In this document: positions 22,481-34,513 of the stretch, piece by piece
Position numbering within the stretch: position 1 is the first letter of the stretch
How the letters are laid out: the number at the start of each line of letters is the position of its first letter
Origin: Fallopia convolvulus
Taxonomy: Eukaryota > Streptophyta > Magnoliopsida > Caryophyllales > Polygonaceae
Assembly (NCBI GenBank): GCA_964016875.1
Contig: OZ024721.1
Coordinates: 7,755,001-7,819,000 of the forward strand
Length of the DNA stretch: 64,000 nucleotides
Reading direction: 5' to 3'
Notes under the pieces: model-generated
Told to the model about the DNA's origin: nothing
Databases searched by the model: none
Seen by the model: only the letters and a program-made list of their open reading frames with translations
Made by a program: the position numbers and the translations under genes

Positions 22481-23639
22481 ATATGTACATCTTTAATAAA
22501 GAAGAACCATATGGGATATATTCCTAATTTACTTGATTAAAAAGGTTTAATTCGTACATAGTTTAAGTTGTGTGTTTATATACCCTTCATGACACAATTC
22601 AGTTTATAGTTAAGATATGCCTTGACAAATATACATGAGGGTCTTACTCTCTATTGATGATTTTTTTGCGTGGTCTTGTAGTTACATAGTAGCAAAGAAC
22701 AAGAAGCTTCATGAAAAAATCAATGTAGGGGCTTCTACTTCTCAGAGTGGATCTGATGTGACAAGGCCTATTTGAAGATGTGAAAGATAAGAAAATTCAC
22801 TATGAAGATTCCAGTTGTTGCTTCATTAGGAAATGTAAGTTAATCATGCCTACTAACTCATTGTTTCCTTGTTGTAGGCAAGTACTAAGCATTCAATGTG
22901 CTTTGTGGTTCTTAAGAAAGAAGTAAAAAGTTGTGGATGAGGAGTTAAAGTCTAAATTTGGTGAAGCATTACATGATGAACATCCTTTAGAGGTTGTCTC
23001 ATCTCTTTATTTTTATTAAAAAACTTCTTATTATAACTTGCAAATAGTTGTATATTATGAATATTCAATATGTGAACATCCACGTATAGCTTGCAGATTG
23101 AAAAAAGCACAATGTTTAAATACTTGCTTGTGGTTATTCATTATATGCTGAGATTTTAGACAAGTGTAGCTGATAAGATGACATTTTCTCTTATGTTATG
23201 TGGTTGTGAAAAGCTCATATTAGTTTCTTTGTCATCATAGAACTGATAATGCTAGACTCTCTCCTCGCAAGTTGTGGTTGGAATGCATGCTTTATTGCTT
23301 GGAAGATTGTTGGGATGCTTTTGTTAAAATCGTGAAGTGCTTATTGATGCTAAATTGCTGATCCTTTTGCTGAAATCGCAAAATTGTTGATGTTGCACTA
23401 TGGTTAGCTTCTTTGATGTAGTCTCATTTATTTCCTTACTGGTGTCACAACGGAGCAAATTCTAGATTTCTATATAACTTAATGTAATAATAATTCAATT
23501 GAGTTTCTTTTTTGTTGTGCTTTGTAAAACATTTGGTCATCTATATAATATTGAGAGTTTTATTGTTAAGCTTGTCTACTGTCTGTGTTATGTAATTATA
23601 TTTAGTAGAACATATTTTAGCAACTGCTCTAGAACAAAA
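22481..23639. other. no recognisable gene
   Basis: This stretch is AT-rich with some exon-like bits, for example 22680-22780 reading YIVAKNKKLHEKINVGASTS. A piece of the CACTA element that ends at 23903 is possible, but nothing allows a firm call. Confidence 0.4.
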
Positions 23640-23903
23640 ACTCAAAAAGTAAAAAATATAAAATTCAAGAGATTGGCGACAAAACTGCCTTTTGTCGCAC
23701 TAGAATTTGGGCTACAAAATAGCCTTTTGTCGCAAAAGAAATATTGGACGACGACAGGTTTTTGTCACACATAACCTATGATGACGCAACTAAGGCGATG
23801 ACTCCGCGTCGAAAGTTTTGGTGCCGCCCTTGGCTTTGGCTGACGAAAAAATGTCTTTGGGCGATAAATTCTTTTGTCACCCAAAGCCTTTTTTCTTGTA
23901 GTG
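23640..23903 (-). mobile_element. terminus of a CACTA (En/Spm) transposon
   Basis: The right edge read on the minus strand is CACTACAAGAAAAAAGG, the classical CACTA terminus. The subterminal 260 bp contain the word TTTTGTCGC or TTTTGTCAC at least four times and on both strands, as expected of transposase-binding subterminal repeats. No partner terminus is found upstream in the window, so the element is truncated. It lies directly against a copia gag fragment. Confidence 0.8.
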
Positions 23904-23910
23904 TGTACAA

Positions 23911-24328
23911 GCCCTTATTATACTTTCTTCTTTGTCTGAGAGTTGGAGTGGAACTGTCACGACTGTCAGTACTTCAGCGAGGAAGGGGAAGCTTAAGTTT
24001 GATGATGTGAAGGATTTGATGATGAGTGAGGAAAGTCGCGGGAAGGAGTCAAGATCTACATCTGGATCGGTTTTGAATGCAAGAAAAAAGCGCAATTTAG
24101 GTCATGGTGGGTCAAAATCCAAGGACAAGAGTAAGATGAAGTGGTGGAATTGTGGTGAATTTGGTCACTACAAAAGTGAGTGTCAAGCATCGAAGGAGGA
24201 GTATGTCAAAAGATGCAACAACAGAGTTTGTTTGAGATGCATTGATTATGAGTATCTCAAAATCGGGTGGGAGTATGACAGTGGTTCCCCAGGAGGCCTT
24301 AAAGGAAGAACCATGGACCGGTGATCAA
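23911..24328 (+). pseudogene. copia gag fragment
   Basis: The reading ALIILSSLSESWSGTVTTVS, then KGKLKFDDVKDLMMSEESR, is the C-terminal part of a copia Gag. A zinc knuckle reads WWNCGEFGHYKSEC, where the first Cys has become Trp. Upstream gag has been cut away by the CACTA end at 23903. Downstream (24329-24590) is decayed 3' sequence ending in a polypurine tract, so protease to RNase H is deleted. Confidence 0.8.
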
Positions 24329-24603
24329 AAGATCTTTGTATAATTGGATATGGGTTAACCTTCTAATTTCTATCTGATGTTTGCTGAATTAGTTGATCCA
24401 GAAGTTTATGCAGAGGCATCTCAAAGTCATGATATGGGCAATAGAAGAATTTCCCATGCTAGAGAAATGAGTTGGATACATGAATTAAAGCTAGACAAGG
24501 CTTTAGACGAGCTTACGTAAGTTGAAGGCCTAACACTACCAAGACTGAAGGGTCATTCAAAAAGAAGACAATTACAATTGAAATTAGTCTCCGGGTGGGA
24601 GAT

Positions 24604-25175
24604 TGTTGGGTTTAAGGAGCCTAATTCGGGATTAGTTGAAGGGAAAAGGAAAAGCGAGCGAAGATGGCGAGCGAACTCGGAATCGTGGTCGCGGCTAGGA
24701 AAACCGCGGCCGCGGTCGGGAAATTGCGGGCACGGTCGAGAGAACGCGGTTGCACTGTGGGCGGTCGAGCCCACGCTTTGGTGATAGAACGCGTCAGGAG
24801 AGAATGCGAGGTGGGAAGGGAAAAGCGTGGTCGCTCTTTTCTGGGATGAGCCCGTGTGATCGAGCATTTTCGCGAGGAGTCGAGTTTCTTGCATGCCAAG
24901 TAAGGATGGAAAAAGATATTGAGATTTAGGAAAGAACTATATCTAGAAGATTGAGATTTCTATTCTTGAAGATCTTGTTATGTACTTTCTTGACTTGTTC
25001 TCATATAAACTTGTGTTCTCCTTTGTGAGATGTACACACTCTCGATGATTAATAGAACAGAGCATGGTTGCTCACCTTTTCAGTGATTCTCTTCCAGTTT
25101 TCTCTCTTTCAATCCTTCTCTCTCATACTTGATATATCTTTTTCTGAATCTCCTCTAATCACTTAAATTCACTCA
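24604..25175 (+). repeat. copia LTR, single copy
   Basis: It is preceded by CCGGGTGGGAGA (polypurine tract, 24591-24602) and starts TGTTGGG. It ends ACTCA at 25175, and TGGTATCAGAGC (PBS) follows at 25179-25190. It therefore has the signals of a 3' LTR on its left and of a 5' LTR on its right. A segment around 24640-24840 is GC-rich and rich in GGTCGAG/CGCGG words. No second copy exists in the window. Confidence 0.85.
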
Positions 25176-25408
25176 TTATGGTATCAGAGCAGTGTTTAAG
25201 ATCAATCTCTTCTTCGTTCTAGCTGGGATTCCAAATCAAAAGCAATTGAGGAGAAATTTAGGTTGTCGCAAGTAAATCGTTGAATCTGAATGTTTTAAAT
25301 ATCTTGACATCTTACTTGCTCTAAATCTAAAGGTTGATTGTGAGAATAATTGCAGAAATTGACTCTAAATCTTAAAAAGGCTACTGAAATCAATTTCTAG
25401 GGTTCCTA

Positions 25409-26126
25409 ATGAAAACTCCGAATTCAAATGTGTCCGAGAGAAGGAAGAACGACCTGATTACAACTTTAGATCTTTTGAATCGGCTATTTATGCATAATAC
25501 ATCCATCTGACAATTCAGGACTGATTTTGTCCATAATCAAGCTGGAAGGAGAGAATTATCAATGATGGAAAAAGTTGATCATGAAGGCACTATCCGTGAA
25601 GAACAAGCTGTGGATAGTGGAAGGATCAATTCAGAGGACAGTTGAGAATGCTTTGTATTATGATCGATGCAATGACATGGTATGTTATTGGACTCTTAAT
25701 ACAATTTCTAAGGACATATACAATACTATCGATATATATGAAACTGCAATAGAGATGTGGAAAGACCTTGAAGAGACTTATGGACAAAGAAATGGACCTC
25801 TGATATTTCAGATAAAACGAGATATACAGGAGTGTAGACAAGGCACTTTGCATCTGACTGAATATTACAAAAAATTAAAAGGTTTGTGGCAACAATTGTT
25901 AGTACTTGTGATTCATGTCAAGTGCAAGTGTGGAAAATGTGAATGTGATTTACAAAACAAAGGTGAAAATGATGAGCAAGAATACAAACTAATGAAGTTT
26001 TTTATAGGACTTAATGATAAGTTTGACGATGCTAGAAGGAAGATTTTGATGAGTGTTCCATTACCATCTATGAGTGTTGCTCATTCGTTGTTACTTCAAG
26101 AAGAAATGAACAAGAGGATAACTTAA
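25409..26126 (+). pseudogene. copia gag
   Basis: The frame begins near ATG 25409 and, after an early frame change, reads LSIIKLEGENYQ*WKKLIMK. It then reads ALSVKNKLWIVEGSI and EMWKDLEETYGQRNGPLIFQ, the copia Gag (UBN2) pattern. One TGA replaces the usual sense codon in NYQ.WK. The zinc knuckle further on (26200-26250, CSHYSGNHRSDKC) and a stop after it are decayed. It belongs to the LTR ending at 25175. Confidence 0.85.
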
Positions 26127-26458
26127 CAAATGATCATTAAGTATGAAAATTCAATAACATTGATGTCCAACCAAGAAGAAGACAGGCTGGAAAGGGACAA
26201 GTGCAGTCATTACTCAGGGAATCACAGGTCTGATAAGTGCTAGGAGGTTATAGGATATCCCAACTGGCACCACAAGAGCAAGTTCAAGCCACAAGCACCA
26301 CAACAACAACAACAATGGTCATATGATCAGTCACAAAGCCATAAATCATATGATTGATACAAGAAGTCTAGTGGAAATGCTATAGATCAATTGTTGTTAA
26401 TGCAAGCTAGGAATTCACTAATGTTGAAGGTGGACATGGTAAGAATTCAGTGAGTAGC

Positions 26459-28060
26459 ATGGGACAACTTACATCAGACCATCAAAAGCTTATTGAAAGC
26501 TTTATGTTATTCTTACAACAATCCAACAAAACTGGCCAGGAATCACACTTTGCAAGTACTATCTGTCTTAATGTCTCATTTAATCCTCGACTTTGGATCA
26601 TAGATAGTGGAGCCACTAACCATATGACCTCAAATTTCCATTTATTGATCAATCCAATGCCCACAGAAAACACAGTCATAAATCTCCCTAATGGAAGTGT
26701 AAAACAAATTAGACATACTAGAGCTGTTTTATTGCCAAATCTTGTTCTTAAAAATGTCCTTTACATTCCCAGTTTCCAATTTAACCTTTTATCCTTATCA
26801 AAATTAGTTCAAGACCACAATTATCACATTCTTATGGACCACAATTGTTGTGTTATTCAAGACCAAGTGAGGATGATTGCATATGGTAGACTCAATAGTG
26901 GCCTTTACTATCTAGATCCTAGCACAAGTGTCCATGTTCCAAGTGATATGAAAATACCTTTTAGCGCTCAAAGAAATTTCGTGTATTCTCTTACTCCTGT
27001 TATACCTTTACGTTTTCCCAAGCATACTACTACTATTCCAAACTCTACTGGCTTATGGACCTTTAGAATGGGACATGCTCCTATTGTCAAACTCAAATAT
27101 ATTGATTCAATAAAACATGACTTGCAATTTGTTGTTGATCATGTTTGTTCTGTGTGTCCTCTTGCAAAACAAACTCGCACTTGTTTCCCTATAAGCACAT
27201 ATGTTGCTAGCTAATCATATCTTTGAGGTCTTACATTGTGATGTTTGAGGGCCATATCATGTTGCCACTCATGAGGGATTTAGATATTTCATCACTATAG
27301 TAGATGATAAAAGTAGGAGTGTGTGGGCCATGTTAATGTCACAAAAGAGTGAAGTACCTTCTCATCTTCAAAATTTCATTCTTCTTGATCAAAACCAGTT
27401 CAATGTGAGAGTTAAGACCATTAGAACTGATCCGGGAACAAACTTTTTTAACTCCACTTTAAGATCCTTTCTTTAAACACAAGGCATCATTCATCAATGT
27501 TCTTTTGTGTCTACACCTCAACAAAATGGAAAGGTAGAGAGGCGTCATAGATATGTTCTTGAGATAGCACGATCTCTTATAATACAATCTAATCTTCCCT
27601 TAAATTTCTGAGGAGACTCTATCTTGACAGCCACCTACATAATCAATAGACTCCCAAATCCCCTCCTAAAGAATAAGACTCCTTATAACATTTTATATGG
27701 GAAAAATCTTGTCCATTCTGATATGAAAGTTTTTGGATGTCTTTGCTTAGTGTCTACCTTTGCTAATGTCTCTTAAAAAGTTCCATCCAAAATCTGATCC
27801 TTGTATCATCCTAGGTTATTCTTATGGGAAAAATGGGTTCAAGGTTTTTAATCTCAAAACTCAAAAAACTCATATTACTAAAGATGTTCATTTCTATGAA
27901 CATATCATTCCTTATAGATTATATGTTGCACATTCTCAGGAACCTTCAACATGACAATCTTTCATTGACTACATTGACCAAAACTTTCCTCTTGACTACA
28001 CCTCTTTTGATCATTCAAATGTTTTTGATGGTAAAACTCCTCTATCCTTAGCTGATTATT
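26459..28060 (+). pseudogene. copia protease and integrase
   Basis: Protease motif LWIIDSGATNHMTS lies at about 26593. The pre-integrase zinc finger (H...H...CSVCPLAKQTR) lies at 27050-27185. The integrase core carries FRYFITIVDDKSR (27290) and RTDPGTNFFNS (27425), with the first and second catalytic Asp. FVSTPQQNGKVERRHRYVLE (27510) holds the Glu. Several stops (27212, 27474, 27609, 27772) and a frame change separate the pieces, so no full enzyme can be made. Confidence 0.85.
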
Positions 28061-28299
28061 CTCCCACACCTATTGATACTCAATTTGATGATCTTGTTTC
28101 TGAGTCTCTCTCTCCTAAAAACACATCTCCTCAATCATCTCCTGAAACCTCTCCTCAACCAGTACCCACTAGACATTCAACTCGAGAGCATAAACCACTA
28201 TCATGGTTACATGATTATGTTCATTTAGCCACTATTGAAACTATCAATGCATCATCCTCAGGCAAGTCTCCATATCCTCTTTCCATTATACCTAATTCT

Positions 28300-29354
28300 C
28301 ATTTTTGTTCCTCTACATATACTTCTTTTATTGCCAATGTGGCTCCATATTCTGAACCAAAGTCTGTGATAGAGGCTATAAAAGATCTTGCTTGGTGTGA
28401 TGCTATGTTGATTGAATTGAATGCCCTTGAGAAAAAAAAAAGAACATGGACCATTCAGGAGTTACCAAAAGGGAAATCATTGGTCACATGCAAGTGGTTA
28501 TTCTAACTGAAGTTCAAGACAAATGGTACTTTAGAGAGACACAAAGCAAGGCTTGTTGCTAGAGGTTTTACACAAATTGAAGGATTATTCAAAAAAATTG
28601 CTCCAGTGGCTCGTATGATGATAGTCAGAACCTTGCTTGTTGTTGTTGTTGCTTAGAATTGGTCCATTATGCAAATGGATGTTACTAATGCATTCTACAT
28701 GGAGAATTACAAGAATTGTTCATGACATTACCACCTACATATCAACTTCTAAAAAGACGTCAAACATCTCAAAGTAATAGCAATTGTACTCAGGGGGAGA
28801 TATTTGATGATTACAATTACTCTAATCTGGTTTGCAAACTTGACAAATCATTTTATGGGCTTAAACAAGCTCCTAGACAATTGTTTGCAAAATTTTCTCA
28901 AGTAGTAAAAGATGCTAGTTTTACTCAGTCCAAGGCAGACACCTCATTGTTTACCAAAAGAAGAGGAGGTACCTTCACAACCCTTCTTGTTTATGCAGAT
29001 GATATGATCATCACTGGAAACAATGAGCTTGAAATCAAGAAGTTAAAAGAGCATTTGATGAGCAATTTTTAGTTAATAGATCTTGGAGAAATGAGATACT
29101 TTCTAGGGATTGAGTTGGACAGGACTGAAGTTGGAATTATTTTGAATCAGAGGAAGTATACTCTAGAGTTGCTTGAAGAAACGGGAATGGCATCATCAAA
29201 ACCTATCCAAACTCCTCTAGACAGTCATCTAAAGCTATCAAAAGAGGAGGAGAGAATGAAGAATCTTCACCAGTATAGAAGACTAATTGGCAAATTGATA
29301 TACTTGATAGTCATTAGGCCTGATATAACATATGTTGTTCAAGTGTTAAGCTAA
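28300..29354 (+). pseudogene. copia reverse transcriptase, truncated
   Basis: The reading includes LVTCKWLF*LKFKTNGTLER, HKARLVARGFTQ, VCKLDKSFYGLKQAPRQLF and the catalytic LLVYADDMIITG near 28990. It then reads MRYFLGIELDRTEVGIILNQ and ends at PDITYVVQVLS, before RNase H. After 29354 the sequence is unrelated, so RNase H and the 3' LTR are missing. Stops lie at 28504, 28654 and 29070. Confidence 0.85.
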
Positions 29355-29529
29355 CGCCTTGTATTGCACCGGGTTTGCCTTAGGTTTTGGATTAATCAAA
29401 GATACTAAACTCGATTTCTTACCTTACACAAAATCTACCAAGTTCTAACTTTACATGTCATATCAATACTTATGTCCCTAAGTTTAATACATGATTTAAT
29501 AAACATAACACAATTATTGTGCGGAAGAA

Positions 29530-29640
29530 GACTAAGCAACCTCCTAAGAGGGCTATTAGCACAACAACTCCTATTCTGACCCGTGAATGATTTTTTCAAA
29601 CCAAGATTTTATTAGAAAATTTAGGCAGGGCGGAATTTGA
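29530..29640 (-). pseudogene. receptor-kinase fragment with membrane segment
   Basis: About 100 bp match the start of exon 3 and the preceding intron of the receptor kinase at 30811-33947 (compare 31987-32090). On the minus strand the coding part reads GVRIGVVVLIALLGGCLVF, the membrane segment. The intron part keeps the word AATTTAGGCAGGGCGGAA. The splice acceptor is CG instead of AG. It is closer in places to the second kinase gene at 45.3 kb (IALLGGCLVF versus IALFGGCLVF), so it is a third family member or a dispersed piece. Confidence 0.8.
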
Positions 29641-30355
29641 CATTGGTGAAGTTGTCTTCGTAGGAAGATTCCTTCTAAGGGGGTACTACTGTAATATCCT
29701 TCATTTTTATAAGAGTAAAAATGTAAATTTCTTTTTATGTTATAAAATATTAATATTTTATATTGTAACTTTCTCTTATGATTATATTTTATAAAAAGTG
29801 TATAAATAGTTTTGACTAAAGTTTTAATCAAGTAAAATAGATTAAAGTTCATATGGTATTAATATGGGTTATTTTGAAGTACAAAGGTTAATATGAAAGG
29901 ACATTTTTATCACTTTTGCAAAACAAGAGGGTTGTTTTTGTAATTTTTCGGAAATGGATTGAACCTGAAATGGATTGTCTTCAACCTTTTGCTTGAATTT
30001 TAAAATGGCTATAACTTCTTCGTTTCTTAACGGATTTTCGATCCGAAAGATGTTCCGGAAAGCACATGACAAGATCTATCAAAACTCTAAATCTATTGTC
30101 CAAATAAATGCAGTTTCCTGGGCCCAAAATCGTTTGTAATTCCTCAAATTTGATCAAACAAGAGAAGATTTGGGGGTTTTCAAGTCAAAATTTGTGCAGT
30201 ATCGTGCCGAAATTGCCATTTTCGGGTTGTGTCGTCCGTCGCCATTCAGGTACGGATTGGTTGCGTTGGGCTTTGCCCTCGTCTGCGTCTGCCGAGCTCC
30301 TCCCGCCTCCCGCCGGGTGGCTCCTCCCTTCGATCATGGTTTTGGTGTGGCCACA
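29641..30355 (+). repeat. gypsy 3' end and partial LTR
   Basis: TCTAAGGGGGTACTACTGTAATATCC at 29674-29699 is the pol end, polypurine tract and LTR start of the family also seen at 10138-10180. A TATA-like GTATAAATAG lies near 29799. GC-rich sequence from 30220 on is promoter-proximal-like. The LTR is cut by a LINE fragment at about 30356. There is no gene in it. Confidence 0.6.
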
Positions 30356-30740
30356 GGCAAGTGGTTTTGGTGCGTTGCTATGTTGTCGCATTTATTCTTT
30401 GTCGATGATTGTGTTCTTTTTGCAAAGGCCGCTTGTCAACAGAGCAGTGAAATTGTCAAAATCCTTCGTGATTATGGGGCGGTGTTGGGACACTAAGTTA
30501 ACTTTGCAAAGTCAAAATTATCATTTAGTAGAAATTTGAGGCTAGACTGAAAAGTTGAAATTTATCTTAGAAGTCCGAGAGGTGGAGAAACACGAAAAAT
30601 ATCATGGTTTGCCTACGATGGTTGGGAGGTCAAAAAGGTGACTTTTGGCAACCTAAAGAACCGTCTTGTTGGCAATTTGGATGGTTGGAAAGAAAAGACT
30701 CTATCACATAGAAGCATTTTAAATGTTGAGATCTCTGGTT
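30356..30740 (+). pseudogene. L1 LINE reverse transcriptase fragment
   Basis: The plus strand reads SHLFFVDDCVLFAKAACQQS, with VDD at the catalytic FADD position, then ILRDYGAVLGH*VNFAKSKL. In another frame it gives VKKVTFGNLKNRLVGNLDGW and KEKTLSHRSIL, the conserved region behind the RT palm of plant L1 ORF2. It is short, frameshifted and not related in detail to the full LINE at 34.4-40.5 kb. Confidence 0.8.
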
Positions 30741-30810
30741 CATATCAAGATCCCAATATAGAAAATTGCAATCAGTTCATTTTCTACAATTAACCCTTCA
30801 ACACTTGAAA

Positions 30811-32318
30811 CTAGGTACGTGCATATACAATTGATGAGATAACATTGTTAGAGTTATCATTTGTTGCTTGTTGGTGTTGTCTAGGAGGAGAGGCAAGAGT
30901 AGGCATCGGAGGAACTTCCAATAACTCCACCTTCCCTTCAAGCATCTCTACCACTCTACTCATTGTAGGACGACTCAATGGATTCGTTTGGATGCACCCC
31001 AACCCTACCAATATCATTTTCCTCTCGAGTTCCTTCTCTTCTTCGTTCAAAACCGTTTCACAATCAAGTTTACTTGTCCCTTGCTCGAGCTGCTTGTATA
31101 TCCATTGAGGAAAGTACATTTCGCTACTATTTCCTACATTGTGATCACTTACCCTTTTCTTACAACCAACCATTTCTAGGACCATCATTCCAAAGCTGTA
31201 GACATCTGATTTATGAGACAACCCACCAAAGCTTCTTAAAATTACCTCGGGAGCAATGTATCCTGTAGTTCCTCTTGCTCCCGACATGGATATGATGCTT
31301 TCATTTTGCGTCATTGACTTAGCAAGTCCGAAATCAGAGATCTTTGGGGTGAATTCCGCATCAAGCAAGATGTTGTGAGGTTTGATGTCAAAGTGCACTA
31401 TCCTTGTATTACAACCGCGATGAAGGTACTCCAATCCTCTTGCTATGCCTATAGCAATCTCAAATAGTTTGTTGGTAGATAGTGGTTGATTCTTTTGGTC
31501 AAAATCTCTTCCTCGGATAAATTTCTCGAGGGATCCATTGGGCATGAACTCGTAGATGAGGGCTCGCTTGTGACCTTCAAAACAAAATCCCAATAGTGGG
31601 ACTACATTGACATGACTTGTCCTACAAACCCAAAAATTTGTAAGTTCAATTTGTATGGTAGGCTTAAATATTTGCCGTGAATTCTATCACATAAATAGTT
31701 TGGTATGCTTAGTTTTGAATGAAATACCTAGAGATGCTCATGACCTCATTAACAAAATCTTGGCCATCGCCTTTGGATTGCTTCCACACTTTGACTGCAA
31801 CATCACGGCCATCTTGGAGGTTACCTTTAAAGACTGACCCATAGCCACCTTCGCCTAATTTATCTCTGAAGGATTTGGTTATCTTCTTTATGTATGTATA
31901 CGTATATCTTTTCGGAACAAGAGATGCATAGTTCTTCAAGCAATCTTCCACAACTTGATTTTGTGGGTGATTACTTCTGCGGGTGAAGACTAAGAAGCCT
32001 CCTAAGAGGGTTACTAGCACCACAACTCCTATGCTGACTCCTGATTCATTTTTTTCAACGTAAGTTTTTGTGTGGAAATTTAGGCAGGGCGGAAATGAAA
32101 AAATACTGAATCTTTCACTTGTACGATATTTGAATATTTGAGGTTGGATTTACCTATTATGATTGGTATTTTATTCTTGCGACCTGCAACAACTAACATC
32201 CGCAAAACATATATAGAATGATCAGTTTATGTATAATAATGTCAAAGTACGTAGAATGTTAAAGAATGATGCTAATGCAGAATAATGTCCCACCTGCTCA
32301 CGTAAGATAAAGACAATT

Positions 32319-32389
<71 letters not shown>

Positions 32390-33947
32390 CTTTTTTAAAA
32401 TTGTAAACATGCATTCAAAACCCTTAATCCCTTATCAAGGTATTATTACAACATAGGCACATTAACATCAGTGAATGAATAACGACTTGAAAAGTTTGTT
32501 TTGAAGATCAAAGTTGAGGAACACAGCATCGAAGGACTTGTTAGAATAAGCGGTTTAGACTTCTGAGGAATCTTGCAATCATTTAATGGTTGACCAGCCT
32601 ATCTAAGAAAATTCTAATAGTTGGACTGTTGAAAGTTCAAAGTATTATAAATAAAAATATCTTTCATAACCGTCCATAATCACATGATGGAGAGAAAGTT
32701 GTGACATACTTATTTATAGGCCTTTGATAAAAATTATCTTCATAACTACGAAGGAGAATTAACCCTAAATTTGAAAGGATGGACATAAAGAAGTTTAAAT
32801 AAGCAAGCCTACGCTTTGATCGATCAGGTGGGTAAGAAACTCCGCATCGGATATTTCTGTCTTGATCAAAGCAGTAACAAATGAACTTGTTCGAATTCCA
32901 ATCACAGATGCACTACAATTGGAATTCACCCAAAACGTAACATTCATCGGGTCAATAGCAATGCTTCCTTAATTACCTAAGAGCCTTGAACGAGTCAATA
33001 AGAACACTATCGAGCTTGATAAACATTCAATCAAGATCTTCTATTGACCAAATCAATTCCAACACCTCATTTCTAGTTTTAATTGACTGAATTAGTTACT
33101 GAAATTTTGGAATTAAAATATATTTGCGATTAGATCGAGCATGCTTTAGGTTTGAACAAAGTCTATCTTTATTGGGGCCTTGCAATAGAATTACCTCCAC
33201 ATTTGATATCGTAGTCCGCATCAGGGCAATGGCAAACGAAGTTGTTGGAGCCCCAATCGTATCCGCACTCCCCACCCGACACGACCCACCTGTCACACGC
33301 TTCATTTTCTGCAATGAAGCCCAACTCAAACCCCGAATGGAAAGCGCTGATCACATCCGCCAAACTACCCAGCTCGTTCACTTCCGACTTTAGAATAGGA
33401 AGAAAGAGACTGGAGTTGCAAGTGTGAAGCAAGTCTTTGTGATGATCCACCATATCCTGGGTCAAGTAATACCCATCCTCTGCTGTGTACCCGCCAAGAT
33501 TACAGGCCGTCCTAAATGATGCAACATCACTGGGAATTTGGCCGTCGCAATCATAGAAGAAGGTGATGTTTTCATTGGAGGGTGAGAATTTGAATCTGGA
33601 GAAATCGATGGTTGTATTGGTTAAGCTATCTGGGCAGCTGTATGTCCAGTTGTCTTTCCTGTAGACGCTGATGCTGTTGGCGTAGATGCCTTTGACGTGA
33701 TACTCCTGATCAGCGGATATGTTGACCCGTGGGGTAGTACCGTCGATGCAATCGAGTTGGAAGCCGGGATATCCACAGTATGCGGGTCGGTTTGAGCCGT
33801 CGTAGAAGGATAGCCTATGTTGCCTACACCTCCACAGTTGAGTTTGCTGTTGAAACAGGCGTCGTAATCTTTGTTTTGGGAAGCAGAGGATTTAGGAAGG
33901 AAGAGGATATTGGTGAAGGCAAGGAGGAAGATCGGATAGATCTTCAT
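30811..33947 (-). CDS. LRK10L-type receptor-like protein kinase, one-base frameshift
   Basis: Four exons join well: 33947-33195, 32183-32154, 32040-31728 and 31621-30811, with GT-AG borders and matching phases. Exon 1 encodes a signal peptide and a wall-associated-type ectodomain (NCGGVGNIGYP, CGYPGF near the start; SGGECGYDWGSNNFVCHCPD at the end). Exon 3 carries the membrane segment GVSIGVVVLVTLLGGFLVF and kinase motifs GEGGYGSVFKG and VAVKVWK. Exon 4 has HFDIKPHNILLD, DFGLAKS, APE and SDVYSFGM, so the kinase looks catalytically complete. One T is missing near 33806 (GYP to FYDGSN), which shifts the frame within the ectodomain. The gene is either a young pseudogene or affected by a sequence error. 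Such proteins act at the plasma membrane, often in defence signalling; the ligand is unknown. Confidence 0.88.
32321..32388. repeat. (CT)n microsatellite
   Basis: About 33 CT units lie in the first intron of the receptor kinase, between exons 1 and 2. A reading frame of alternating Arg and Glu across it is an artefact. Confidence 0.97.
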
Positions 33948-34422
33948 TGCAGGAATTAACGAAATGTTTTTGTGTGTGAAATAATATAAGATTGGAATTC
34001 ACAACTGTAGACTTTTTAGCAGCTACCATAAATTGGAATGATTAGACCAAGCCCCAAGGAAGCCGCTTGTGTAATTGCTTATCATTTTCTATCGTCGTCA
34101 TTCCATGAATGTTCAGTGGTCGACTTTTGCTTCTTCAATAACAGTGACATTTGACTTTACCAAAAGTTAGTGTTGTAACTAATCCATCTATGTAACAATG
34201 TAATAAGACTAGGTAGAGCTACACAATTACATAATCGGATTCATCAGTATTTTATGGTTCATTTTTTAGGGTAAACTGGGCTAGTGGCTTTCCCGGATCA
34301 AACCGGTTGGAGGTAGCTAATCCGGACAAGATCATTTCTACTTGTTGGACTTTGGAGAAGTGCTTGGATTATTAAGCCCATTACTTGTCATGGCCCAAAA
34401 CGCCGTTGAGTTTAGACAAAAC
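33948..34422. promoter_or_regulatory. upstream region of the receptor kinase
   Basis: This 475-bp AT-rich flank precedes the kinase start codon on the minus strand. Any promoter must lie here or beyond the LINE at 34423, whose insertion cuts the original upstream sequence. I see no clear TATA box or repeat. Confidence 0.4.
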
Positions 34423-34513
34423 AGACCATTGCTTTTATTTTATTTTTTGGTAGAAGGAGAGGCGGCACTCTCCGACCCCTTAAAGAAGTGTTTTATTAAT
34501 AATGAAAAAAGGG

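Noticed and set aside
32222..32410. Arg-Glu repeat protein on the minus strand
   Set aside because: It is a reading frame across the (CT)n microsatellite in a kinase intron.
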